64,000 nucleotides of DNA from JABGQS01 sp963666505 (GTDB taxonomy: Bacteria > Bacillota > Clostridia > Christensenellales > SZUA-584), in the NCBI GenBank assembly GCA_963666505.2, contig CAXXXL010000003.1, positions 744,001-808,000 on the forward strand, written 5' to 3'. The notes under the pieces are model-generated. The model did not search any database. It saw only the letters and a program-made list of their open reading frames with translations, and was not told the DNA's origin. The position numbers were made by a program, and so were the translations under genes. Below, piece by piece: positions 1 to 7,335 of the stretch (positions are counted from its first letter, which is position 1; each line of letters opens with the position of its first letter).

Positions 1-227
1 AGCAAATAATAATCACATGTAACCTAGTTCTTTATAACCTGTCATGATCAATCGATCTGCAGTAACCAACTCATAACCATATTAATTATTATTGTAGCTA
101 TATCCTTTTCGAACCAGTCTTTAAAAAGCTGTAGGAGAAAAATAATAGTCTACAATTTATCAAGCAGATTATACTACATCAGGCTTATAGGTTAGCCTAT
201 GAATATAACCTAAATACAATATACTAG
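1..227. other. Left flank without a callable gene
   Basis: This stretch is AT-rich and differs in composition from the GC-richer phage genes that follow. No frame with a ribosome binding site runs through it. On the minus strand short, frame-broken stretches have a coding-like composition, for example a peptide ending ELGYM with its stop at 13-15, so it may hold the eroded end of a host gene. Phage-like coding sequence begins abruptly at about 228-245. Confidence 0.4.
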
Positions 228-743
228 GAGAAACTGTTATGCTTTGCCAGCGAATCTGTTGGGAAAAAGGCGGCCTGCCTGCTGGATGCTTATTTCAGGC
301 TGAGCGGGCTCAGTGCTGAAAACAAGCGAGTTGACCGTGACGATATAAAAGCTGGGGACCTTTTACTTGACAGGGACGGAAGCATATCGGGTTTGTATAT
401 GGGAGACGGAAGCGCAGTTGTGCCGGACAAGCATGGCAGAATGGACAGTGTGGACATAGATAAGGTTGGAAAAGCGGTTTTTGCCCGGCCGATGCATCCC
501 GATTTCGAGAAAGCGGATGCGGTTTATGTACGCAGGATGAGAAAAGTAAAGGGAACGATGAGCGGTGACGACATAAGGGCAGTACAGAAAGCACTTCTGG
601 CCCTAGGGCTGTATTCAGGCAAGCCGGACGGCAGGTTTGCCGCAAAGACAAAGCGTGCAGTTGAGAAGTTCCAGAAGGAAAACGGGCTTGAAGCGGACGG
701 TACAGTAGGATATAAAGTCTGGAAAATGCTGACCGGGAGGTGA
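228..743 (+). pseudogene. 5'-truncated phage endolysin with C-terminal peptidoglycan-binding domain
   Basis: The reading frame is open from the stop codon at 225-227 to 743, but coding similarity starts without a credible start codon; the first ATG with reasonable context is internal (393). The N-terminal part keeps a DIKAGDLLL segment and a LYMGDG segment, which resemble the GDLVF and IYLGNG strands of NlpC/P60 cell-wall hydrolases. The part with the catalytic Cys is missing. The C-terminal 60 residues (IRAVQKALLALGLY to VGYKVWKML) form a typical PG_binding_1 repeat. I infer a lysis gene cut by recombination at the left prophage edge. The remaining protein, if made from ATG 393, would bind but not cut peptidoglycan. 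Confidence 0.6.
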
Positions 744-747
744 ACGG

Positions 748-882
748 ATGGAAGCTGTAGTAACTGGTGTGTGTGTTGGCGTTGCGATGCTTATCATAAA
801 CGGCGTTGTTATGCTGATAAGGCGCAGAAAGCGGATTCGAAAAAGGAGGCGGAAACGACAATGGACAACAGCCAAAGGATAA
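748..882 (+). CDS. Small single-membrane-span phage protein (44 aa)
   Basis: Starts with ATG 5-6 bases after GGGAGGTGA and ends at TAA 880-882, overlapping the next gene. The 44-residue product has one hydrophobic span (residues about 4-24, VVTGVCVGVAMLIINGVVML) followed by a very basic tail (RRRKRIRKRRRKR). Position between two lysis genes and this topology fit a holin-accessory or small membrane protein, but I do not recognise a family. Function is inferred only from location. Confidence 0.5.
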   Translation: MEAVVTGVCVGVAMLIINGVVMLIRRRKRIRKRRRKRQWTTAKG

Positions 883-1040
883 CACAGCTGGAGAAAAAGG
901 CAGACGAAACAAAAGAACTCGTCAAGCTGACTCTGGCAACGTGCATAATACTTGGAGACGGTATGGTGCAGAACGGGATCAACGGCGAGTTTAAACGGAC
1001 GTTTTGCGAGAAAAAGCAGGACGCATTAAAAATGCTGTGA
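861..1040 (+). CDS. Small phage lysis-module protein (59 aa), possibly haemolysin XhlA-like
   Basis: ATG at 861 follows AAAGGAGG at 842-849 and lies inside the end of the preceding small gene, in another frame. The product starts with a short predicted coiled-coil (RITQLEKKADETKELVK), then a mildly hydrophobic stretch (LTLATCIILGDGM) and a charged tail. An N-terminal heptad helix followed by a hydrophobic patch is reminiscent of XhlA-type proteins near phage endolysins, but it lacks a convincing transmembrane helix. The family assignment is therefore weak. Confidence 0.5.
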   Translation: MDNSQRITQLEKKADETKELVKLTLATCIILGDGMVQNGINGEFKRTFCEKKQDALKML

Positions 1041-1055
1041 TATAAGGAGAGTAAA

Positions 1056-2042
1056 ATGGAGTATAACGAATATGTGGAGCAGTGGCAGCAGACCATTGCC
1101 GGCCGGGGTGCAGACATTGGCAGGGCAGGTATCGACGGGAAGTTTGGGCCGGATACGCTCAAGGCAAGCATTGGAGTTCTTTGTAAGCAAAACGAGCAGC
1201 CGGACGAAGAGCCGGTAAAGAACGCCGTATGTACGGCGAGAAGTTACGTAAACGTAAGGGACGGGCGCGGCGGAGACTACAGGCAGTATAAAGACATCGG
1301 CAACGTTTATGCGGGTGAGACGGTAGAGGTTATGGATGAAGACCTGAGCGAAGAGTATGTGAAGATAGTGTGGCAGGGCGGCATCGGCTATGCTTACAAC
1401 GCCTCGGGTAAATATTTTAAATATGTCGGTGAAAACGATGAACCGGCGTGCGAGAAGGTGCTTGGGTTTTTGGAGGTAGTAAAAGAGATAGCAACGCCGG
1501 TGGACGGCGTAAACGCAAAGTATATATTCGGAGCGGAAGGAGGCAGGATAACAAGAAGCTATGTGGAGGCAAGGAACAGAGCGCATCCGGAGTATTTTAC
1601 TAACGGAAGGCTGGAGCTATTGCTGAAGATCGCAGACGAGTGTGAGAAAAAGGGCGAATGGGTATACCCTATGCACCATGCATGGGATTGCAGCGGGCTT
1701 TGGTGGTATGGAGCCAATAAGGTTAAGCTGTATGGTGACAAGACAGTGGATTCGACTGCTGCGGGCGTTTATGCGAACTACTGCACACCCATACAAAAGA
1801 GCGAGCTTCGGGCGGGTGACCTTGTGTTTTACAGGTCTGCTTCTGCCGGCAGGATAACGCACATGGGTATCGTCGGGAAAGGCGGTGTTGTGTATGAGGC
1901 GATGAGCGGATATACTGGTGTAGTAACGGGCGACAGCGTGAATGACAGGACGGCGGTATATCTTCCGGGGGCTCACAAAGCCGGGCAGATTTTCAAACGG
2001 AGAGCATGGACGCACTTCGGAAGGCCAAAGGTTTTTGTATAA
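1056..2042 (+). CDS. Phage endolysin, SH3b plus NlpC/P60 cysteine peptidase
   Basis: A 328-residue cell-wall hydrolase. Residues 1-45 look like a partial peptidoglycan-binding helix pair (IDGKFGPDTLKASIGVL). Residues 55-125 are an SH3b domain (SYVNVRDGRGGDY, then YVKIVWQGGIGYAY). The C-terminal NlpC/P60 domain has the nucleophile in WDCSG (Cys212) and the partner His in THMGIV (His269). The enzyme should cleave stem peptides of peptidoglycan at the end of the phage cycle. The ribosome binding site is AAGGAG upstream of ATG 1056. It sits in a lysis module with a holin downstream, now separated by the mgsA insertion. Confidence 0.85.
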   Translation: MEYNEYVEQWQQTIAGRGADIGRAGIDGKFGPDTLKASIGVLCKQNEQPDEEPVKNAVCTARSYVNVRDGRGGDYRQYKDIGNVYAGETVEVMDEDLSEEYVKIVWQGGIGYAYNASGKYFKYVGENDEPACEKVLGFLEVVKEIATPVDGVNAKYIFGAEGGRITRSYVEARNRAHPEYFTNGRLELLLKIADECEKKGEWVYPMHHAWDCSGLWWYGANKVKLYGDKTVDSTAAGVYANYCTPIQKSELRAGDLVFYRSASAGRITHMGIVGKGGVVYEAMSGYTGVVTGDSVNDRTAVYLPGAHKAGQIFKRRAWTHFGRPKVFV

Positions 2043-2050
2043 TAAATAAG

Positions 2051-2079
2051 TTGTGAAAGGAGAGGGTGTGCAGTATAAT
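2051..2079 (+). promoter_or_regulatory. Sigma-A-type promoter of mgsA
   Basis: TTGTGA at 2051-2056, a 17-base spacer, and TATAAT at 2074-2079. It lies in the 67-base gap between the endolysin gene and mgsA, so mgsA can be transcribed independently of phage late transcription. Confidence 0.6.
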
Positions 2080-2109
2080 TGAAGAAGCAATAGAGTAAAA
2101 GGGGAAGAT

Positions 2110-2547
2110 ATGGAGCACATTATAAAAGCACAAAAGAACATAGCGTTGATAGCGCATGACAACCGCAAAAAAGACCTTATTTCCTGGGTAGAGCGTAACA
2201 AGGACATGCTTTCCAGACACTTTTTGTGCGGAACGGGAACTACGGCGTCGCTTGTCTGCAAAGAGACCGGGCTGCCGGTTCGTGCGTACCGCAGCGGTCC
2301 GCTTGGCGGCGACCAGAAAATCGGATCGCTTATTGCGGACATGGAAGTGGATTTTCTTATATTTTTCTGGGATCCGCTGGAATCACAGCCGCACGACCCG
2401 GACGTTAAGGCGCTTTTAAGGATAGCGGTTCTTTACAACATCCCGGTTGCAATGAACATGGCAACAGCAGACTACCTTATGTCGTCTCTGCTGATGGAGC
2501 GCGATTATAAACGCACAATGCTTGCAGAGGTAGCCAAGCTAAGATAG
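2110..2547 (+). CDS. mgsA: Methylglyoxal synthase
   Basis: A 145-residue protein of normal family length. MgsA converts dihydroxyacetone phosphate to methylglyoxal and phosphate, a bypass of lower glycolysis that relieves sugar-phosphate stress. Residues matching E. coli His19, Asp71 and His98 are visible as His16 (IAHDN), Asp68 (GPLGGDQ) and His95 (QPHDPDV), all with the same offset of three. AAGGGGAAG precedes ATG 2110. It lies between a phage endolysin and a holin, with its own promoter and terminator, which is how phage morons are organised. It is either lysogen cargo or a host gene captured by recombination. Confidence 0.88.
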   Translation: MEHIIKAQKNIALIAHDNRKKDLISWVERNKDMLSRHFLCGTGTTASLVCKETGLPVRAYRSGPLGGDQKIGSLIADMEVDFLIFFWDPLESQPHDPDVKALLRIAVLYNIPVAMNMATADYLMSSLLMERDYKRTMLAEVAKLR

Positions 2548-2577
2548 AAAAAACAAAACAAAAAAGCGCAAACGAAG

Positions 2578-2601
2578 CTCGCAGCTGATGCGGGTTTTTT
2601 T
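2578..2601 (+). terminator. Rho-independent terminator after mgsA
   Basis: CTCGCA and TGCGGG arms (one G-T pair) around a 5-base loop, followed by seven T residues (2595-2601). It ends the mgsA transcript before the holin gene. Confidence 0.65.
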
Positions 2602-2624
2602 GTGCGGAAAAAAGGAGAAATTAT

Positions 2625-3035
2625 ATGCAGGTGAATATAACAGATATAATAATAGCGCTGATAGGCATAGCGTTTACCGGCGTTATAATACCGCTTGTCA
2701 GAGCGGCGTTTGTATGGCTAAAAGAGAAGACGCAGAACGAAGCGCTCAGGAGCGCGATAGAAGAAGCGCAGGTAGTAGCTGACGGAGTGGTCGCCGGCCT
2801 TGGTGCAAACGTGGTCGAGGGTTTGAAGCGAAAGAATGAAGACGGCAGGCTGACAGCGGACGAAGCGGTGCAGGTGATGGAGACGGCGATAGGCCAGTTC
2901 CTTTGCGATCTTTCCGAGAGGTCATTGGAAGTGATAGAGAGCAATGCTGACGACGTTGCCGAATTTATCTCTAACATGATGGAACAGAGGCTGGCGGTTT
3001 ATAAGAAGGGGGGACAGCAAAGTGACAGAACTTGA
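2625..3035 (+). CDS. Phage holin, LLH-type (holin superfamily 6-like)
   Basis: 136 residues. An N-terminal transmembrane helix (IIIALIGIAFTGVIIPLV, about residues 7-26) is followed by a soluble helical domain containing ALRSAIEEAQVVADG and a charged stretch, the layout of LLH-type holins. Such proteins form the membrane lesion that lets endolysin reach the wall. AAAGGAG precedes ATG 2625. The end overlaps the next gene's GTG start. Assignment rests on topology and lysis context; the C-terminal half is longer than in the smallest family members. Confidence 0.6.
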   Translation: MQVNITDIIIALIGIAFTGVIIPLVRAAFVWLKEKTQNEALRSAIEEAQVVADGVVAGLGANVVEGLKRKNEDGRLTADEAVQVMETAIGQFLCDLSERSLEVIESNADDVAEFISNMMEQRLAVYKKGGQQSDRT

Positions 3036-3828
3036 ACGTAATATGAAGCTTGATGAACTTGTACACAGCTACGGGAGCAACAATAAAAACAAGCCGAAAA
3101 ATAAGAACACTTCCAAAAAAGTGCCGAGTTCACCCAGAGTCAATAACAATGGTTTGACTAATGCGGGAAACATTGGAGCTTTCTGAGTAACAAATGAAGC
3201 AGGTGGGTCTAATAATGCAGGTGAAGTTTCGAGTTTTGATGATATTGCGGGAGACAACTATCAACAGCTGATAGATGCTCAGAAAGCCCAGCTTGAGGCT
3301 GCGTACAACAAGCAAGCGGGGGATTATAACAGTCAGAGGCAGCAGTCGGTGGCAGACTACCGCAGCCTTGTGAACCAGGCCGCGGCGGGAAATGCGATGC
3401 AGGAGAGGGCAAGGCGGGAGAGCATGGCCAATATGGGGCTAAGCGGCGCAGGGGGCACTTCAAGGACGCAGGCGCAGATGGCAAGCAACAACCTTGCGAA
3501 CCAGATAGGCAGTATCAAACTTCAGCAGAAGCAGTATAACGAGGAGGTGGACAGAGCGCTTGCCGACCTTGCAAGTCAATATAACGCTGATAATTTAAAC
3601 GTGGGCGCCAGCATTGGTGCGCAGAAGCTCAGCGATCAGCTTGCCTACGATCAGTGGAAATCGGGCTATGAATTGCAGAGGGATCAACACAACACTTCAG
3701 CATCTCAGTGGAATCAGGAATTTGCATGGAATGTGGAGAACGCAAAGCTCAACCAGCTCATTGGTTTGTTGCAGTCAAAGAAAATATCGAAGAAACAATT
3801 TGAAGCTCTTAGTGGAATAAAGCTTTGA
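3022..3828 (+). pseudogene. Phage Gln/Asn/Ala-rich protein gene interrupted by in-frame TGA
   Basis: GTG 3022 follows AAGGGGGGA and opens a frame that meets TGA at 3184-3186 after 54 codons, then continues open in the same frame to TAA/TGA at 3826-3828. Read through the stop, it gives about 267 residues: a low-complexity Asn/Lys/Ser-rich head, then a helical, Gln/Asn/Ala-rich body (QAQMASNNLANQI, ASQWNQEFAWNVENAK) like virion or scaffold-associated phage proteins. The sequence around the stop (GAF-stop-VTNEAG) would be restored by one change, for example TGG Trp. Internal starts (ATG 3394 or 3424) lack good ribosome binding sites. A sequencing error, a true nonsense mutation or readthrough are all possible. 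Confidence 0.55.
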
Positions 3829-3840
3829 ATAAGCAAATAG

Positions 3841-3875
3841 TACGGCGCTGGAAGGAGATTCCTAAAGGCGCCGTA
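3841..3875. terminator. Hairpin between convergent genes
   Basis: TACGGCGC at 3841-3848 pairs perfectly with GCGCCGTA at 3868-3875 around a 19-base loop. It sits between the converging ends of the phage gene and the hypothetical gene. There is no strong T tract, so it may be a weak bidirectional terminator. Confidence 0.4.
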
Positions 3876-3876
3876 T

Positions 3877-4743
3877 CTACCTTAACTCTTCATAAAGATG
3901 TTTGATATTTGTGTTGAAATCATCGTAAAGCACACTGAAAAGGTGTTTGCCGACTCTGATGTTCAATACGGTTTTGGCGGAGTCTTCCGGGCAAACGACT
4001 CTTTTTATACCGCTTATATTCTTTATCGGAATATAGGAAAAAGTATATGAATAGCTGGTCTTTTCATGAGAATGGAAATCGGTGGTCCTTGAGATCAAGA
4101 TTATCTCTTTTTTATTGTGCAGAAAAGCTGTGCACTGCAGATTCGGATGTCTCTGGAAAAGTGCTCTGAGCCCCTTTTTTCTATCGATTTTCATATTCGG
4201 CTGATAGGCAATAAGCTGTATATTTTCATCAGTTTTTTTAAGGTCGTTTATAAGGTTGACGTAAAGATATTCGATGGTTTCGATGCTGTAGCTCATAGGG
4301 GAAAGCCGAGTTTCATGCCGCGAAAGTTTCTGAAGTTTTCTGATTAAATCTACCGATTTTTTAATAATGCTTTGCGAAACAGTGTTATAGCTAATTGTAT
4401 AGACTCTGTTGTCGGTATAAAGAACAAGGCTGCCGTTTAGCAGACACTGAGTTACTCTGATTGCATCGATAGCGTTTATCATAACTCTTGTTTCTTGTAC
4501 GCCTTCACCCTTCCTGTACAGCATCAGCATATATGTTTCAAAGATTCCGATAACTGCGTCATAAAGGTGCATTTCAGGGTTTGCGTTGCGCCGCTCTATC
4601 TGACGCGGTATCTTAAACAACATCAGAGCTTCTTCTGTACTGTTTCTATAGTCTTCAAACAACGCAGGCAGCTCATGTTCGCCACCTATCTCATATATCC
4701 AGGGACCAAACGCGTCAAACTCTTTGGTTCTTTTGAAGTTCAT
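3877..4743 (-). CDS. Conserved-looking hypothetical protein (288 aa)
   Basis: I do not recognise this protein. It is mostly helical in the first half, with a C-terminal beta-rich part (YSYTFSYIPIKNISGIKRVV). The hydrophobic pattern has no clear transmembrane helix or signal peptide. The frame is open back to an ATG at 4797, but a TTGACA-N18-TATAAT promoter ends exactly there, so the transcript would start about ten bases inside the frame. The better start is the third Met (MNFKRTKEF) at 4743, six bases after GCGAGG. It is AT-rich and lies outside the phage modules, so it is probably a host gene. Confidence 0.6.
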   Translation of the reverse strand: MNFKRTKEFDAFGPWIYEIGGEHELPALFEDYRNSTEEALMLFKIPRQIERRNANPEMHLYDAVIGIFETYMLMLYRKGEGVQETRVMINAIDAIRVTQCLLNGSLVLYTDNRVYTISYNTVSQSIIKKSVDLIRKLQKLSRHETRLSPMSYSIETIEYLYVNLINDLKKTDENIQLIAYQPNMKIDRKKGLRALFQRHPNLQCTAFLHNKKEIILISRTTDFHSHEKTSYSYTFSYIPIKNISGIKRVVCPEDSAKTVLNIRVGKHLFSVLYDDFNTNIKHLYEELR

Positions 4744-4795
4744 TTTTTGCCTCGCTATTATTAGATTAAGATACATAATCTGGTTTTCTGTATTC

Positions 4796-4825
4796 ATTAT
4801 AAAATTTGTAAAAACTGTATGTCAA
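4796..4825 (-). promoter_or_regulatory. Promoter of the hypothetical gene at 3877-4743
   Basis: On the minus strand TTGACA (4825-4820), 18 bases, TATAAT (4801-4796). The -10 box overlaps the upstream-most ATG, which argues for the downstream translation start. Confidence 0.6.
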
Positions 4826-4912
4826 GTAAAGCTTTTCACCAACAAAGTACGCCAAAATAAAAAAGGACTTGCTATGCGACATTCTTTTTGATAGAATATG
4901 TAGGCAAAACAA

Positions 4913-4987
4913 GCCTCCTTAGTCTAGTGGTTAGGACGCCGCCCTCTCACGGCAGTATCAGGGGTTCGAGTCCCCTAGGAGGTACCA
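4913..4987 (+). tRNA. tRNA-Glu (anticodon CTC), CCA encoded
   Basis: Acceptor arms GCCTCCT and AGGAGGT pair (first pair G-T). The anticodon loop is CTCTCAC with CTC anticodon, and the T arm is AGGGG-TTCGAGT-CCCCT. The CCA end is genomically encoded. One oddity: the anticodon stem CCGCC/GGCAG has a C-A mismatch at the second pair, where most glutamate tRNAs have GGCGG. It may be functional or slightly decayed. tRNA 3' ends are common integration sites, but I found no second copy of this one in the window. Confidence 0.88.
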
Positions 4988-5466
4988 AATTAACTACCAT
5001 CTATTGATAAAAAGCATTTTGTCACTAGCTGGTATTATTTTGAGCAAAAAAGCCTTTAAATAGGGGGCTATCAAGAATTTAGAGTTAAGCTGATCGCTAA
5101 AATAACGATATTAATTTTGAAAAACTACAACGGAATAATGATTTACACCAAAAATGTCTGTTGAAATCGTTAAAAGATAGCCGGGGTGTGCATTTTTCGG
5201 GTAAATCGTTAAAAGTTTGAGAGAATCGTTTGACTTTTGGTTCACTGCAAACGCAGCTACTTTTCCTCACTAACAAAACACTCCCGTATCGCCGGAAGTA
5301 TACAGCGCGCAAATGATTTTATTGCGTTTTCCGGAATATCCATTATCATCTGGCAACTAAAAAGCTAGGAGGTTTGGTGCGGCTTGCCTCCACCACCTTT
5401 ACGAGTCAAAAAAGATGCATGCCTATTATAAAATATCTACTCCTAATAAAATTAATATTTGTGCTC
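4988..5466. other. Intergenic region with att-like repeat, no gene
   Basis: About 480 bases between the tRNA and the next gene. No open frame has a convincing ribosome binding site. The only recognisable structure is the tmRNA-end-like repeat at 5369-5396. The region is AT-rich and may be debris of earlier integrations next to the tRNA. Confidence 0.45.
5369..5396 (+). repeat. Direct repeat copy A, resembles tmRNA 3' end (att-like)
   Basis: This 28-base segment matches 25 of 28 bases with 6195-6222. Both end CGGCTYGCCTCCACCAC, which resembles the T-arm/acceptor end of tmRNA genes including CCA. The two copies enclose about 800 bases with one membrane-protein gene. The ssrA 3' end is a well known integration target, so this pair may be attL/attR of a small or decayed element. 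Confidence 0.45.
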
Positions 5467-5820
5467 CTATTTGTTTTTCTTGAGACGCCTTGCAGCTAAG
5501 AAAGCTATATATTCAATTATAATTCCGTATATAATTCCTGCTAAAAAACTCACTATATCTGAAAATCCTGTTGAAGTAAAATATGCAAACGAAACAATTA
5601 ACCCCAAAATAGCCCCTCTAATAAGGGATTTTGGCAGACTAACCTCACCCCAGGGAGCGCCAATCACAATACCCATTACCAGTCTATTAAGCCATAACGA
5701 AAATAACATATATGGAGCAATCACAGCTTCAAACCTAATATATGCTCCAATTATACAAAATACTCCCAGCAAGACCCCTGCCAAGGTAGAAATCACTAAT
5801 CTTTTTGTAATCTTAATCAT
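5467..5820 (-). CDS. Small multi-pass membrane protein (117 aa), unrecognised
   Basis: The start at 5820 is chosen because AAAGGAG lies nine bases upstream; an ATG eight codons earlier lacks one. Four hydrophobic segments are visible (LVISTLAGVLLGVFCIIGAY, VIAPYMLFSLWLNRLVMGIV, LIRGAILGLIVSFAYF, IVSFLAGIIYGIIIEYIAFL), followed by a basic C-terminus (RRLKKNK). It is a predicted integral membrane protein with no catalytic motif. It is the only gene between the two tmRNA-end-like repeats, so it could be cargo of a small element. Confidence 0.6.
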   Translation of the reverse strand: MIKITKRLVISTLAGVLLGVFCIIGAYIRFEAVIAPYMLFSLWLNRLVMGIVIGAPWGEVSLPKSLIRGAILGLIVSFAYFTSTGFSDIVSFLAGIIYGIIIEYIAFLAARRLKKNK

Positions 5821-6517
5821 ATTTCGACAGCTCCTTTGTAACATTTAGGTTTTGGTGCAAAAAAATATTTGAAGATAAAGCTCATCCTAGTCAAGCTCAA
5901 AATTTATGCTATATCTGTAATTATATCACTTATAAGCTTAACTTCAATAAGAACATCTTGAATTGTTAAGAGCGGTGCTAAAATGTACGAAAAGGGCGGG
6001 ATGAAAATGTAGTTAATCGGTGGAACATAACAAAAGGATTCTGGTGCAGCGTGTCCAGCAAAGCTGGATTAAAAAAAGCCCAGCCTCTGTAACCACCAGT
6101 GTGCGAATTTGCAAATCTCGGTGCGTCAGCAATTCTGGGTGCTTAGCGAGAGGATAAAGTAAGTAAACACGAGGTTAAAAGGCACCACCGGACAGAGGTT
6201 CGGTTCGGCTCGCCTCCACCACGAAAAACCACAATTTCCATTATTTAGGGAATTGTCGTTTGTTTTATTAGAATGATGTATGAGCCAGTGATTTAAAGAG
6301 ATTCTAAGGGAATGTGGTTTTTCAGTGTACTATAAATGGGGTTCGGTTCACTTCTTTACTGGTGGCTTTCAAATAAATCACTGAAGGTTAGATGAAATAT
6401 GAACAAATCGAAAGGCAATTGCTTAATAAATTGCCTCAATACAATCGAACTAATAATTGTATATATTAACTAAATATGATATTATAAAGCTTAATATATT
6501 TATAAAAGGAAGCATTC
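5821..6517. other. Long intergenic region with tmRNA-like remnant
   Basis: Nearly 700 AT-rich bases without a supported gene. The 3' half of the tmRNA-like remnant and repeat copy B lie here. A further partial copy of the repeat core (GGTTCGGTTC) occurs near 6340. I see no other structure I can support. Confidence 0.4.
6160..6222 (+). ncRNA. Remnant of tmRNA 3' end with repeat copy B (att-like)
   Basis: The stretch resembles the last 60 bases of a bacterial tmRNA: an AAAGTAAGTAAAC segment like the conserved AAGTAGAAAC, then CGGACAGAGGTTCG and a CTCGCCTCCACCA end. The T-stem is imperfect, and no tag-peptide reading frame or 5' half is present, so this is not a working tmRNA. It contains repeat copy B (6195-6222). 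Integration into ssrA typically leaves such a displaced 3' fragment. Confidence 0.4.
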
Positions 6518-7318
6518 ATGGTTAATAATAATTTTTGTAGCATATGTGGTAATGGAATAACAGGAAAAGCAAAATTAAGAGATGGTATTAGAATTTGTAA
6601 GACATGTGTATCCAGGGCATTGATAAACAATGGCTCTATTAGCATGATGAATATGCAGGATTTTATTAACCATTTAGAATATAGAAATATTAACTGGAAG
6701 CTTTTAAAAAGTTTTGAAGCAACGCATGTTTTGGCCACTTCAAGGAACCAAAGCTATATGCTTCATGCTGATGCAAATAAAGGTATTTGGTATCATGCAA
6801 TGAGGGGGGATGTATCTAATATTCCTATTTATAGATTTAGCGAAATAATAACGTATGAACTAGTAGAAGATGGGTATTCAATCGCTAAAGGAGGTACTGG
6901 GCGAGCCATTGCAGGGGGACTTCTTTTTGGTGGTGTAGGTGCAATTGTAGGTGGTGTTACTGGGAAAAGAAAAACGAAGACAACAGTTAATAGCATGAAG
7001 TTAATGGTTTCTATTAATAATAAATATAGTAACCATTTAGAAATTGATTTCCTCTATAGAACTGGTGAAATAAAGACAGGCAGTGGACAGTATAAAGTTG
7101 TAAAGAATTTAGCAACTAGTGTAGTGTCATTATTTGATTTCATGAGTGCAAATGGAAAGCAAGCAATAGCACAGCAATCAATAACACAGCAAGCACCACA
7201 GCGGGTTGACGTTGCTGATTTAATATTTAAGTTAAAAACACTTTTAGACGCAGGTGCAATAACGCAACAAGAGTATGATGAAAAGAAGAAGGAATTATTG
7301 GCTAAATATATTATATAA
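6518..7318 (+). CDS. Zn-ribbon / glycine-zipper / SHOCT protein
   Basis: 266 residues. The N-terminal zinc ribbon has two CxxC pairs (CSICGNG and CKTC). The middle has a glycine-zipper-like stretch (GRAIAGGLLFGGVGAIVGGV, about residues 130-149) followed by basic residues. The C-terminal 35 residues are a SHOCT domain (LKTLLDAGAITQQEYDEKKKELL). SHOCT domains occur in oligomerising and membrane-associated proteins of uncertain role. AAGGAAG precedes ATG 6518. The lipoprotein gene follows 17 bases downstream, so the two are probably cotranscribed. Function unknown. Confidence 0.75.
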   Translation: MVNNNFCSICGNGITGKAKLRDGIRICKTCVSRALINNGSISMMNMQDFINHLEYRNINWKLLKSFEATHVLATSRNQSYMLHADANKGIWYHAMRGDVSNIPIYRFSEIITYELVEDGYSIAKGGTGRAIAGGLLFGGVGAIVGGVTGKRKTKTTVNSMKLMVSINNKYSNHLEIDFLYRTGEIKTGSGQYKVVKNLATSVVSLFDFMSANGKQAIAQQSITQQAPQRVDVADLIFKLKTLLDAGAITQQEYDEKKKELLAKYII

Positions 7319-7335
7319 TAGAAGGAGTAGAGAAT

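Noticed and set aside
13..150. Coding-like minus-strand segments at the left edge
   Set aside because: Open stretches are broken by stops in every frame and no family could be recognised; kept only as a remark in the flank entry.
3184..3186. TGA read as selenocysteine
   Set aside because: The context is a low-complexity phage protein with no redox motif; I see no evidence for a selenocysteine insertion element. Mutation or error is simpler.
4913..4987. tRNA-Glu as the substrate of the PrrC-like nuclease
   Set aside because: E. coli PrrC targets tRNA-Lys; nothing in the sequence indicates that this tRNA is the target.
5097..5312. 71-codon minus-strand frame next to the tRNA
   Set aside because: Poor start context and random-looking composition.
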